DNA from: an uncultured Collinsella sp.
GTDB lineage: Bacteria; Actinomycetota; Coriobacteriia; Coriobacteriales; Coriobacteriaceae
NCBI GenBank assembly: GCA_959600835.1
Contig: CAUGNQ010000046.1
Location: 1-16,158, forward strand
DNA length: 16,158 nt
Reading direction: 5' to 3'
In this document: piece by piece, positions 8,190 through 14,865 of the stretch
Layout of the letters: each line of letters begins with the position of its first letter
How positions within the stretch are numbered: position 1 is the first letter of the stretch
The notes under the pieces: model-generated
What the model was told of the DNA's origin: nothing
Seen by the model: the letters and a program-made list of their open reading frames with translations, nothing else
Database searches by the model: none
Made by a program: the position numbers and the translations under genes

Positions 8190-8198
8190 ATGATATCA
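8190..8198 (-). promoter_or_regulatory. Candidate extended -10 promoter for the pyrH run
   Basis: The minus strand reads TGATATCAT, an extended -10 (TG-A-TATCAT). It is the same TGnTATCAT as the clearer rpsB promoter. No good -35 is visible 16-18 nt upstream; that space is taken by the dyad at 8201-8216. The predicted transcription start near 8183 would leave a leader of about 23 nt. A promoter is expected here because an intrinsic terminator closes tsf just upstream. Confidence 0.4.
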
Positions 8199-8200
8199 AA

Positions 8201-8216
8201 GGCTCTGATAAGAGCC
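8201..8216 (-). repeat. Short inverted repeat between tsf terminator and pyrH -10
   Basis: Perfect dyad GGCTCT-N4-AGAGCC. On the minus strand it is followed by only three T residues, so it is at best a weak second terminator. It occupies the spacer and -35 region of the pyrH promoter candidate and could instead be an operator. Confidence 0.45.
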
Positions 8217-8219
8217 ATG

Positions 8220-8254
8220 AAAAAGCAGGCTGTGAGTAAAACCCACAGCCTGCT
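8220..8254 (-). terminator. Intrinsic terminator after tsf
   Basis: An 11-bp perfect stem (AGCAGGCTGTG with CACAGCCTGCT), 9-nt loop, and a five-T tail on the minus strand. It begins about 24 nt after the tsf stop and ends the rpsB–tsf transcript. The plus strand lacks a T tract after the stem, so it is directional. Confidence 0.88.
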
Positions 8255-8277
8255 CATTACCAGCTACAAGAGCTTAT

Positions 8278-9147
8278 TTACTCGCCACGGACCAGACGGT
8301 CAAAGGCAACGACGGTAATGGTGTCGCCGAGCTCCTTGGAGACCTGCTCAGCGTACTTCTTGATGGTGAGGGAGCTGTCCTTGATGAACTCCTGCTCGGT
8401 GAGCACGGACTGCTTGTAGAACTTCTCCAGACGGCCAACAGCCATCTTCTCCTGGATAGCCTCGGGCTTGCCGGACTCGGCAGCCTGAGCCATGTAGATC
8501 TGCTTCTCGTGCTCGACGGTCTCGGCCGGAACCTGATCGCGGGTAGCGCAGATCGGGGCGACGGCGGCAACCTGAAGGGCAACGTCGTGAGCGAAGGTCT
8601 TGAAGGACTCTGCCTGAGCGGTCTCGGCCTTCTCGAAGGCGAACTCGACGAGGACGCCGATCTTACCACCCATGTGGATGTAAGAAGCGAGCGCGCCGTT
8701 CTCGGCCTTGCGGGCAGCGAAGCGGGAGATCTTCATGTTCTCGCCCATGATGTGAATCATCTCGGTGAGCTCGGAGGAAACGGTCTCCTCGCCCATCGGC
8801 TTCTCGAGCAGAGCGTCGACATCGGCAGGCTCGGTGGTAGCGACAACCTCAGCGACCTTGGAAGCAAAGCCGGTGAACTTGGCGTTGGAGCCAACGAAGT
8901 CGGTCTCGCAGGAGAGCTCGAGCAGAGCGCCGGTCTTGCCATCCTCGGAGACGAACGCGGCTACAGCGCCCTCGTTGGTCTCGCGGCCAGCCTTCTTGGC
9001 AGCCTTGGCGAGGCCGTTCTTACGAAGAACGTCGACAGCGGCGTCCATGTCGCCGTCAGCCTCGACGAGAGCCTTCTTGCACTCCATCATCGGGGAGTCG
9101 GTCATCTCGCGGAGCTGCTTGACCATAGCGGCGGTAATCTGGGCCAT
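8278..9147 (-). CDS. tsf: Elongation factor Ts
   Basis: Guanine nucleotide exchange factor that regenerates EF-Tu-GTP. 289 aa. The N-terminal UBA-like domain covers about residues 3-50 (VKQLREMTDSPMMECKKAL), followed by the exchange motif TDFV at 82-85 and the core with HDVALQVAA. The start is ATG 9147, which has AAGGA 7 nt upstream; a TTG at 9162 in the same frame would add five residues but lies upstream of that site. It follows rpsB by 45 nt with no terminator or promoter seen in the gap, the standard rpsB–tsf operon, and is followed by a clear intrinsic terminator. Confidence 0.97.
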   Translation of the reverse strand: MAQITAAMVKQLREMTDSPMMECKKALVEADGDMDAAVDVLRKNGLAKAAKKAGRETNEGAVAAFVSEDGKTGALLELSCETDFVGSNAKFTGFASKVAEVVATTEPADVDALLEKPMGEETVSSELTEMIHIMGENMKISRFAARKAENGALASYIHMGGKIGVLVEFAFEKAETAQAESFKTFAHDVALQVAAVAPICATRDQVPAETVEHEKQIYMAQAAESGKPEAIQEKMAVGRLEKFYKQSVLTEQEFIKDSSLTIKKYAEQVSKELGDTITVVAFDRLVRGE

Positions 9148-9192
9148 TGTGGTTCCTTTCAAAGAGATGAAAAAGAATTAACTAAGACTGAT

Positions 9193-9921
9193 TTACTCGG
9201 CCTTGGGCTCAGCGGCCATCTCGGCCTCGGAGACCTGCTCCTTGCCGGAGCCAGCGAGGCAGGCGTCAGCCATGAGCTCGCACATAAGGGTGACAGCAGA
9301 GATAGCGTCATCGTTACAGGGGATGCCGTACTCGACCTCGTCGGGATCGGAGTTGGTGTCGATCAGAGCGACGACGGGGATGTTCAGGCGCTGAGCCTCC
9401 TTGATGGCGTTCTCCTCGCGCTTGGTGTCGATGACGAAGAGAGCCTGGGGCAGACCCTTCATGTCGCGGGCGCCACCGAGGTTGGTCTGGAGCTTGGTGA
9501 GCTCCTTGCCGAGAACAGCCTGCTCCTTCTTGGGGAGCACTGCCATGCGGCCGTCCTCGACCATGGCCTCGAGCTCCTCCATGCGGTTGATGCGGGAGCG
9601 GATGGTGACGAAGTTGGTCAGCATGCCGCCGAGCCAACGCTGGTTGATGTAAGGCATGTTGGCGCGCTCAGCAGCGTTCTTGACGGCCTCCTGAGCCTGC
9701 TTCTTGGTGCCGACGAACAGCACGTTGCCGCCCTTGGCGACGTTCTTGACGAAGGTGTAGGCCTGGTCGGCGTCGAGGATAGTCTGCTTGAGGTCGAGGA
9801 TGTAGATGCCGTTGCGCTCACCGAAGATGAACGGCTTCATCTTGGGGTTCCAGCGACGGGTCTGGTGACCGAAGTGGCAGCCGGCCTCGAGCAGGGTGCG
9901 GATATTAATCTTGGTAGCCAT
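9193..9921 (-). CDS. rpsB: 30S ribosomal protein S2
   Basis: Late-assembling protein of the small ribosomal subunit, needed for S1 binding in many bacteria. 242 aa. Family segments: LLEAGCHFGHQTRRWNPKM at the N terminus, GIYILDLKQT, LFVGTKKQAQ, the INQRWLGGMLTNF segment, LPQALFVIDT and LIDTNSDPDEVEYGIPCNDDA. The Glu/Ala-rich tail after about residue 225 is variable in the family. The ATG at 9921 has AGGAGG 6 nt upstream. First gene of the rpsB–tsf transcript, with its own promoter and a structured leader of about 135 nt upstream. Confidence 0.98.
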   Translation of the reverse strand: MATKINIRTLLEAGCHFGHQTRRWNPKMKPFIFGERNGIYILDLKQTILDADQAYTFVKNVAKGGNVLFVGTKKQAQEAVKNAAERANMPYINQRWLGGMLTNFVTIRSRINRMEELEAMVEDGRMAVLPKKEQAVLGKELTKLQTNLGGARDMKGLPQALFVIDTKREENAIKEAQRLNIPVVALIDTNSDPDEVEYGIPCNDDAISAVTLMCELMADACLAGSGKEQVSEAEMAAEPKAE

Positions 9922-10056
9922 GTTAAACCTCCTGTGGTTTGCCTCCGCGCGGGGTCATCCTCCAAAACCAACCCGGACATGTGCTACCAAAGCCCGGGCA
10001 CCACGGTATGAAGTAGCCGCGCGTGCGTGATAAAAACCTGTTGCCGTGAAGCAACC
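9922..10056 (-). promoter_or_regulatory. Structured 5' leader of rpsB–tsf, possible S2 autoregulatory element
   Basis: About 135 nt from the predicted transcription start to the rpsB ATG, with no credible reading frame. Pairings I can see on the minus-strand RNA: a 5' hairpin GTTGC/GCAAC (10055-10051 with 10044-10040) with a 6-nt loop; a long-range all-GC stem of 7 bp (10023-10017 with 9952-9946); and, inside it, a 7-bp hairpin with one G-U pair (9998-9992 with 9978-9972) and a 13-nt loop. The 3' arm of the long-range stem ends about 15 nt before the AGGAGG. In enterobacteria S2 represses its own operon through its leader; that this element does the same is inference. Confidence 0.5.
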
Positions 10057-10062
10057 CGATGA

Positions 10063-10091
10063 ATGATAGCAGGAATGCATCTTCCTGCCAA
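10063..10091 (-). promoter_or_regulatory. Promoter of rpsB–tsf
   Basis: On the minus strand a -35 TTGGCA (10091-10086), a 17-nt spacer, and a -10 TATCAT (10068-10063) preceded by TGC, giving an extended -10. The predicted start is near 10056. The spacer contains the inverted repeat CAGGAA-N6-TTCCTG (10087-10070), which overlaps the last bases of the -35 and could be an operator. This is the best-looking promoter in the window. Confidence 0.7.
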
Positions 10092-10125
10092 CCCGCAATC
10101 AAAACCACACACCTGAGCGCGGCGC

Positions 10126-10135
10126 GGGACGTCCC
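10126..10135. repeat. 10-bp perfect palindrome after the xer stop
   Basis: GGGACGTCCC lies between the xer stop and the -35 of rpsB, about 35 bp upstream of the latter. It has no T tract, so it is not an intrinsic terminator. It could be a protein-binding site or chance in GC-rich DNA. Confidence 0.3.
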
Positions 10136-10140
10136 AGCCA

Positions 10141-11061
10141 CTATTCGCCGCGGGGATGGGCTTGAGCCACAGCCCGCTTAAGCCGATCGGGTGTGAGATG
10201 CGTGTAGATCTGCGTCGTGGACAGGCTCGCATGACCTAGCAGCTCTTGAACCGAGCGCAGGTCCGCGCCGCCCTCGAGCAAGTCGGTCGCAAAGGTATGG
10301 CGCATCGCATGCGGGGCGATGTCGGCCGGAATGCCGGCGAGCGTCGCCAGCATATGAAACCGCCGCCTGAGCATGGCGGCACTCATGCGATTACCGCGCG
10401 CCGATATAAGCAGCGGATGCGGCCCGGTAGCGGGGTCACGACGCTTTGCCTGAGCGAGCAACTCCGGCCTCCCCTCCTCAATATAGAGACGCGTCGCCTC
10501 GAGCGCACGACGATACAGAGGGACGATACGTTCTTTGCTCCCCTTGCCCCACAGGCGCAGCGTGCGTTCGGACCACGCAATGGACTCCACATTGAGTGCT
10601 GCGAGCTCTGAGATACGGGCGCCCGAGGCATAGAGCAGCTCGAGCATCGCCGCATCGCGCAGTCCCGCGGGTGTTGAGGTATCAGGCGTCTTGAGCAGCG
10701 CCTCGACCTGCTTGGTCGTCAGCACACCAGGTAGATCGCGCGGGAGCTTGGGCGAGGAAATTGCCGAGACCACATCGCCCTCCACGACCCCCTCGGCAGC
10801 CATCCAGCGATAGAGAGATCGAATAGCCGACAGGTGCGCCGCAAGCGTTCGGGGAGCCACCTGCTCACGCGAAAGCTCAGCAAGATAGCGACGAATGGTG
10901 CGCACGTCGGCAGCGAAAGCATCAATATCCTCACGCTCGCACCAGGCAGCAAAGCGCTCCAGCCTCGAGCCATAGGCCGTCACCGTATTGGGAGAAAGCC
11001 CCTCGACACGTGCGATATAGGCGATAAACGAGTCGACGGTGTCGTACAGGTCAAAGGCTAT
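10141..11061 (-). CDS. xerC: Tyrosine recombinase of the XerC/XerD type
   Basis: Resolves chromosome dimers at dif by cutting and rejoining DNA. Counting from 11061 it has 306 aa, the normal length. An N-terminal SAM-like core-binding domain (SFIAYIARVEGLSPNTV) is followed by the catalytic domain with all expected residues: R149 in GARISE, K173 in GKGSK, H251 and R254 in HAMRHTFAT, H277 in LLGHASLST and nucleophile Y286. The start is unusual. A stop lies upstream at 11085-11083, and the only ATG, GTG or TTG before the conserved core is a GTG at 10983, which would remove 26 residues of the first helices and has no ribosome binding site at normal spacing. An ATA at 11061, 9 nt after GGAGG, overlaps the trmFO stop (ATAG) and is my preferred start. 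XerC rather than XerD is suggested by its place after trmFO, as with codV in Bacillus subtilis. Confidence 0.88.
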   Translation of the reverse strand: MAFDLYDTVDSFIAYIARVEGLSPNTVTAYGSRLERFAAWCEREDIDAFAADVRTIRRYLAELSREQVAPRTLAAHLSAIRSLYRWMAAEGVVEGDVVSAISSPKLPRDLPGVLTTKQVEALLKTPDTSTPAGLRDAAMLELLYASGARISELAALNVESIAWSERTLRLWGKGSKERIVPLYRRALEATRLYIEEGRPELLAQAKRRDPATGPHPLLISARGNRMSAAMLRRRFHMLATLAGIPADIAPHAMRHTFATDLLEGGADLRSVQELLGHASLSTTQIYTHLTPDRLKRAVAQAHPRGE

Positions 11062-12395
11062 GACCGGTCGCCTCCAAACAGATCAGGACGAGTGGCCAGA
11101 TAGGCATCAAGGGCCTCGAGCGCACGGTCCGCATAGGCCTGGTAGCGGTCGCGCTTGCTGCGGCGCTTACCATCCTCGAGTGGCGGCACCAGGCCAAAGT
11201 TGACATGCATGGGCTGGTAGCCCACGGTGGCAGGATCGGTCGCATAGCCCACGAGCGCGCCCAGGGCGCCCACGCGGGGCAACTCGACGCCCGCGGCGCC
11301 GATAGCCTCGGCATAGGTGTTGAGCGCCGCGAGCAGACCGGTCGCCACGGCTTCCATGTACCCCTCGGTGCCGGTGATCTGACCGGCCAGGCGCACGCCG
11401 GTACCAGGCACGGCAAAGGTGCCATCGAGCACGTGCGGGGCGTCGACAAAGGTATTGCGGTGCATGACACCGTAGCGGAAGAACTCAGCGTTCTCCAGGC
11501 CCGGCACCATATGGAAGACGCGCTTCTGCTCGCCAAAGGTCAGGTTGGTCTGGAAGCCCACCAGGTTATAGGCGGTCTTCTCCTTGTTCTCGGCACGCAG
11601 CTGAATCGCCGCCCAAGGGCGACGTCCGGTACGCGGGTCGGTGAGGCCGACGGGCTTCATGGCGCCAAAGCGAATGGCGTCCTTGCCGGTGCGCGCAACT
11701 TCCTCGGCAGGTTGGCAGGCCTGAAACAGATCGCCGCCCTCAAAGTCTTTGAGCACCACGCGGTCGGCCGTGGTAAGTGCCTCGATAAAGGCCTCGTACT
11801 CCTCCTTGTTGAGCGGAGCGTTGAGATAGTCGCCGCCCCCCTGCTCCTCGTAGCGCGACTGCGAAAACAGCACGTCCATATCGAGCGTGGAGGCATCGAC
11901 GATCGGCGCCGCGGCATCGAAGAACGCAAGGGCGTCGCCACCGACGAGCTTCATGACCTCTTCGCTCAGCGCCGGTGAACACAGCGGGCCCGCGGCAATG
12001 ACCACGTGGCCCTCGGGAATCTGTGTGACCTCGCCGTGCACGACCTCGATATTGGGACGGGCGGCAACCTCGGCCTCGACAAGCTCGGAAAACTTGACGC
12101 GGTCGACCGCCAGGGCACCGCCGGCGGGAACAGCCGCGCGATGGGCGCAATCGAGCAGGACTGAACCCATGCGCTCAAGCTCGGCCTTCAGCAAACCAGC
12201 CGCGGAATCCGGACGGGTCGACTTAAACGAATTGGAGCAGACGAGCTCTGCCAAGTGATCGGTATGGTGAGCCGGGGAGCTAACCTGGGGGCGCATCTCG
12301 CACAGCTTTACGGCAAAACCGCGGTCTGCCAGCTGGATCGCGCATTCCGAACCCGCCAGACCGCCACCGATAACCGTCACCTGATCGAACTGCAT
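11058..12395 (-). CDS. trmFO: Folate-dependent tRNA (uracil-54-C5)-methyltransferase TrmFO
   Basis: FAD enzyme that makes ribothymidine at position 54 in the tRNA T loop, with methylenetetrahydrofolate as carbon donor. 445 aa. The dinucleotide-binding motif is GGGLAGSECA near residues 10-19; LVCSNSFKS gives C53 and FQACQPAEE gives C227, which match the two functional cysteines known in the Bacillus subtilis enzyme (C53 and C226). Further family segments are GALAVDR, NAPLNKEEY, AIQLRAENK, FQTNLTFGEQKRVF and GQITGTEGY. The ATG at 12395 has AAAGG 9 nt upstream; a TTG at 12401 is too close to that site. It follows dprA by 14 nt. Formerly annotated Gid; not the GidA/MnmG protein, which is longer. 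Confidence 0.96.
   Translation of the reverse strand: MQFDQVTVIGGGLAGSECAIQLADRGFAVKLCEMRPQVSSPAHHTDHLAELVCSNSFKSTRPDSAAGLLKAELERMGSVLLDCAHRAAVPAGGALAVDRVKFSELVEAEVAARPNIEVVHGEVTQIPEGHVVIAAGPLCSPALSEEVMKLVGGDALAFFDAAAPIVDASTLDMDVLFSQSRYEEQGGGDYLNAPLNKEEYEAFIEALTTADRVVLKDFEGGDLFQACQPAEEVARTGKDAIRFGAMKPVGLTDPRTGRRPWAAIQLRAENKEKTAYNLVGFQTNLTFGEQKRVFHMVPGLENAEFFRYGVMHRNTFVDAPHVLDGTFAVPGTGVRLAGQITGTEGYMEAVATGLLAALNTYAEAIGAAGVELPRVGALGALVGYATDPATVGYQPMHVNFGLVPPLEDGKRRSKRDRYQAYADRALEALDAYLATRPDLFGGDRS
11071..11075 (-). promoter_or_regulatory. Ribosome binding site for the xer gene within the trmFO end
   Basis: GGAGG on the minus strand, inside the last codons of trmFO, 9 nt before ATA 11061. No ATG, GTG or TTG lies within usable distance in the xer frame, so this site argues for ATA initiation or for a sequence difference at that codon. 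Confidence 0.55.
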
Positions 12396-12409
12396 CTGCA
12401 AACACCTTT

Positions 12410-13345
12410 CTAATTGACACGTTTTCCATTGTGACCGAAGGGCGTCTGGGCGTGAAGGGCAAACTTGGAGGGCGCATACCTTCCATCCATCATGCGCTCG
12501 ATAAGGCCCTCGAGTTCAAGCGAACCCAAGAGTTTGAGTACGCCGACAGCATCGAGCGAGACGAGCGCCGCGATGTCGTCGACTTTGAGCGGAGAGGCGA
12601 TGAGCGCATGCATCACGGTCTGCTGTGTTTGATCCAGGTCGGCAATGCCGGGAGCATCGGGGCGCGAGTAGCGCAGGGTGCCGTAGATGCGTGAGATAGC
12701 CATCTCGATAGATTCCTCGTCGATGATGCAGCAGGCACCGTTCGCAATGAGGTAATTCGTGCCACGCGACTCGGGCGATAGGATCGACCCCGGCACAGCG
12801 AGAAGTTCTCGCCCCAAATCCATAGCAGCCTCGGCTGTAGAAAACGTCCCGGAAGGCATACCCGCCTCGGATACAAAGAGGGCTTGCGACAGGGCCGCGA
12901 TCACGCGATTGCGGCGCGGAAAGGCAAACTTGCGCGGACCCATGCCCCACGGGGAGATCGACACGACCGCGCCACCCGTATCGAGCGTGCGCGTAATAAG
13001 CCCCGCGCTCGAGCGCGGATAGACCACGTCGGCGCCCGTCCCCAGCACCACGACGTGTTTACCGCCAGCGTTGACCGCAGCCCAACCCGAGGCCTGGTCA
13101 CAACCGACCGCGCCGCCCGAAACTACCGTCACTCCCGCCTCGACCGCCACCTTTGACGCAAGCTCTGCCACGGCAAGACCATACGGCGAGGCCTTGCGCG
13201 CGCCGATGATGGAGAGCGCGGGCGTCGAAAGCACCTCGGGGTTGCCGCGCACATAGAGCGTCTGGGGTACATCAGAAAGCTCCAAAACGGTCTCGGGATA
13301 CAACGTATCACCTGGATGCAGCTCAAAGGTCCCCTCGGCCATCAT
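12410..13345 (-). CDS. dprA: DNA processing protein DprA (Smf)
   Basis: Loads RecA onto incoming single-stranded DNA during natural transformation; also found in many non-competent bacteria. 311 aa. The Rossmann-like DprA core covers about residues 40-220: IIGARKASPYG at 46-56, VVSGGAVGCDQASG near 74-87, GTGADVVYP at 102-110, FPRRNRVIAALSQALFVSEA from 142, and then VPGSI and GTNYLIANGA. A C-terminal winged-helix domain follows (DQTQQTVMHALIASPLKVDD, then LLGSLELEGLIERM). No N-terminal SAM domain is evident. The ATG at 13345 overlaps the comM stop (ATGA), with AAGGAGG 5 nt upstream; a second ATG immediately after it would have a spacing of 8 nt. Confidence 0.95.
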   Translation of the reverse strand: MMAEGTFELHPGDTLYPETVLELSDVPQTLYVRGNPEVLSTPALSIIGARKASPYGLAVAELASKVAVEAGVTVVSGGAVGCDQASGWAAVNAGGKHVVVLGTGADVVYPRSSAGLITRTLDTGGAVVSISPWGMGPRKFAFPRRNRVIAALSQALFVSEAGMPSGTFSTAEAAMDLGRELLAVPGSILSPESRGTNYLIANGACCIIDEESIEMAISRIYGTLRYSRPDAPGIADLDQTQQTVMHALIASPLKVDDIAALVSLDAVGVLKLLGSLELEGLIERMMDGRYAPSKFALHAQTPFGHNGKRVN

Positions 13346-14865
13346 TGGTCCCTCCTTCCCTGGTACATCGCCGCCTCGAGCACGTGGTCCTGCGTCACAT
13401 GTTCGCTCTCGGCGACGTCGGCGATGGTACGCGCGATACGCACCAGGCGCACGATACCGCGGCCCGTGAGATGTGTGCGCTTCGACAGGCCGAGTACACA
13501 CTTCTCCGCCGCATCATCGAGCTCAAAGGTCGAAACGACGCCGTCAATGGACCGCGTCTCGTCATCCTCGGCCTCGGCATCCGCATCGTCCATACGGGAT
13601 TCGCGCCAAGCGCGAAAAGCGCGACCGCGCACAACGTAGTCACGTAACTCGGCAGACGACATGCCCTCCGCACCCTCGATAATCACTTGGGGGTCGGGAC
13701 GGGTCACATCGATCATCATGTCGATACGGTCGGCCAAAGGACCGCGCAGCTTTGACCGATAGCGCTCGACCATCGTCGCCGAGCAGCGGCATGGCACCTC
13801 ACGGTCGCCCAAAAAGCCGCAGGGACAGGGATTGCTCGCAGCCAGCAGCTGAAAGCGCGACGGGAAGGTAAAGGCCCCGTCGACGCGCACGATCCTCACA
13901 TAGCCGCGCTCGATGGGCTGACGCAGCGTCTGCAGCACACTCGTGGGAAACTCGGCAAGCTCGTCCAAAAAGAGCACGCCGCCATGAGCTAGGCTGATCT
14001 CACCCGGATGCACCGGGCGCCCTCCGCCAATGAGGCCAGCCGTTGATATGCTGTGATGGGGACTTCGAAATGGCCGATGACCTGCCAATAAGCCATCGAT
14101 GTTCTCGCCCAAGACCGAATGGATGCACAGCGCCTCCTGCTGGTCCTCAACGGAAAGCTCGGGCAGGATGCCGGTCATACGACGGGCGAGCATCGTCTTG
14201 CCCGATCCCGGGGACCCGACCATAAGCAAACCGAGCTCACCCGCTGCCGCCAGCGCCATGCCGCGTTTGGCGACTTCCTGCCCCAGTACGTCGGCATAGT
14301 CGAGTTCGGGCTCAAAGGTCGCCTCGAGCACTTCAGAATCCAAGTAGTGCCGCGCGGCATCGCCCATGCCATGGGCAAGCTGAGACAAATGATCGATGAA
14401 TCCACAATCCACGCCCGCGAGTGGCACATGCTGGTCTGACCTGCCGGCGATAAAAGACAGCCCCATGTCGCGAGCCAGCAGCTGAAACGCCACCTCGCCC
14501 TTGACGGGAAGCACCGTACCGTCCAAGCCGAGCTCGCCGGCGATAAGGCAGCGATCGAGGTTGTCACGGGGAATCTGCCCATCGGCCGCCAGAACCGCGA
14601 TGGCGATGGGCAGATCAAAGCCGCTACCGGTCTTGCGAATATCGCCGGGCGCCAGATTGACCGTAATGCCCGAGCGCGGAATCTCGAACCCGGCGGAGCG
14701 CATCGCACAGCGAATACGACCGCGTGACTCCATCACCTCCATACTCGGGATGCCGAGCATCTGAATGCCCGGAACGCCACCGGCAAGCGAGACCTCGACC
14801 GTGACGTGAATCGCCTCGACGCCGCGGATGCAGGCCGCGTGAACGGCAAACGTCTCGAACGCCAT
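13342..14865 (-). CDS. comM: ComM/YifB family Mg-chelatase-like AAA+ ATPase
   Basis: AAA+ protein; ComM of transforming bacteria is a hexameric helicase that drives branch migration when incoming DNA is integrated. 507 aa, the normal length. The N-terminal ~170 residues form the Lon-protease-like (ChlI) fold (VEVSLAGGVPGIQMLGIP, PGDIRKTGSGFDLPIA). Walker A is GSPGSGKT at 217-224, Walker B VLFLDE with D301 and E302, followed by FRSPHHSIS before it and the ASNPCPCGFLGD and CRCS cysteine cluster after it; the Mg-chelatase C-terminal domain has LSKRTHLTGRG. The ATG at 14865 shares a base with the yraN stop (TGATG) and has only a weak AGG ribosome binding site, so translation is probably coupled. 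An open frame continues to 15063 but lies in yraN and is not family-like. Confidence 0.95.
   Translation of the reverse strand: MAFETFAVHAACIRGVEAIHVTVEVSLAGGVPGIQMLGIPSMEVMESRGRIRCAMRSAGFEIPRSGITVNLAPGDIRKTGSGFDLPIAIAVLAADGQIPRDNLDRCLIAGELGLDGTVLPVKGEVAFQLLARDMGLSFIAGRSDQHVPLAGVDCGFIDHLSQLAHGMGDAARHYLDSEVLEATFEPELDYADVLGQEVAKRGMALAAAGELGLLMVGSPGSGKTMLARRMTGILPELSVEDQQEALCIHSVLGENIDGLLAGHRPFRSPHHSISTAGLIGGGRPVHPGEISLAHGGVLFLDELAEFPTSVLQTLRQPIERGYVRIVRVDGAFTFPSRFQLLAASNPCPCGFLGDREVPCRCSATMVERYRSKLRGPLADRIDMMIDVTRPDPQVIIEGAEGMSSAELRDYVVRGRAFRAWRESRMDDADAEAEDDETRSIDGVVSTFELDDAAEKCVLGLSKRTHLTGRGIVRLVRIARTIADVAESEHVTQDHVLEAAMYQGRRDQ

Noticed and set aside
8509..10011. 500-codon open frame on the plus strand opposite tsf and rpsB
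   Set aside because: Antisense to two highly conserved translation genes; Leu/Gly/Val-rich shadow typical of strong codon bias in highly expressed genes.
10036..10055. GTTGC/GCAAC hairpin followed by a T5 run as a terminator in the rpsB leader
   Set aside because: The stem is only 5 bp, the T run begins three bases after it, and it would lie at the very 5' end of the transcript; more likely a 5' stabilising hairpin or a pause.
9923..10141. 72-codon minus-strand open frame across the rpsB leader
   Set aside because: Its start lies upstream of the rpsB promoter, no ribosome binding site is seen, and the frame would cover leader structure; no family resemblance.
13346..13501. Upstream extension of dprA to 13501
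   Set aside because: It is the comM 3' end read in another frame; AAGGAGG directly precedes ATG 13345.
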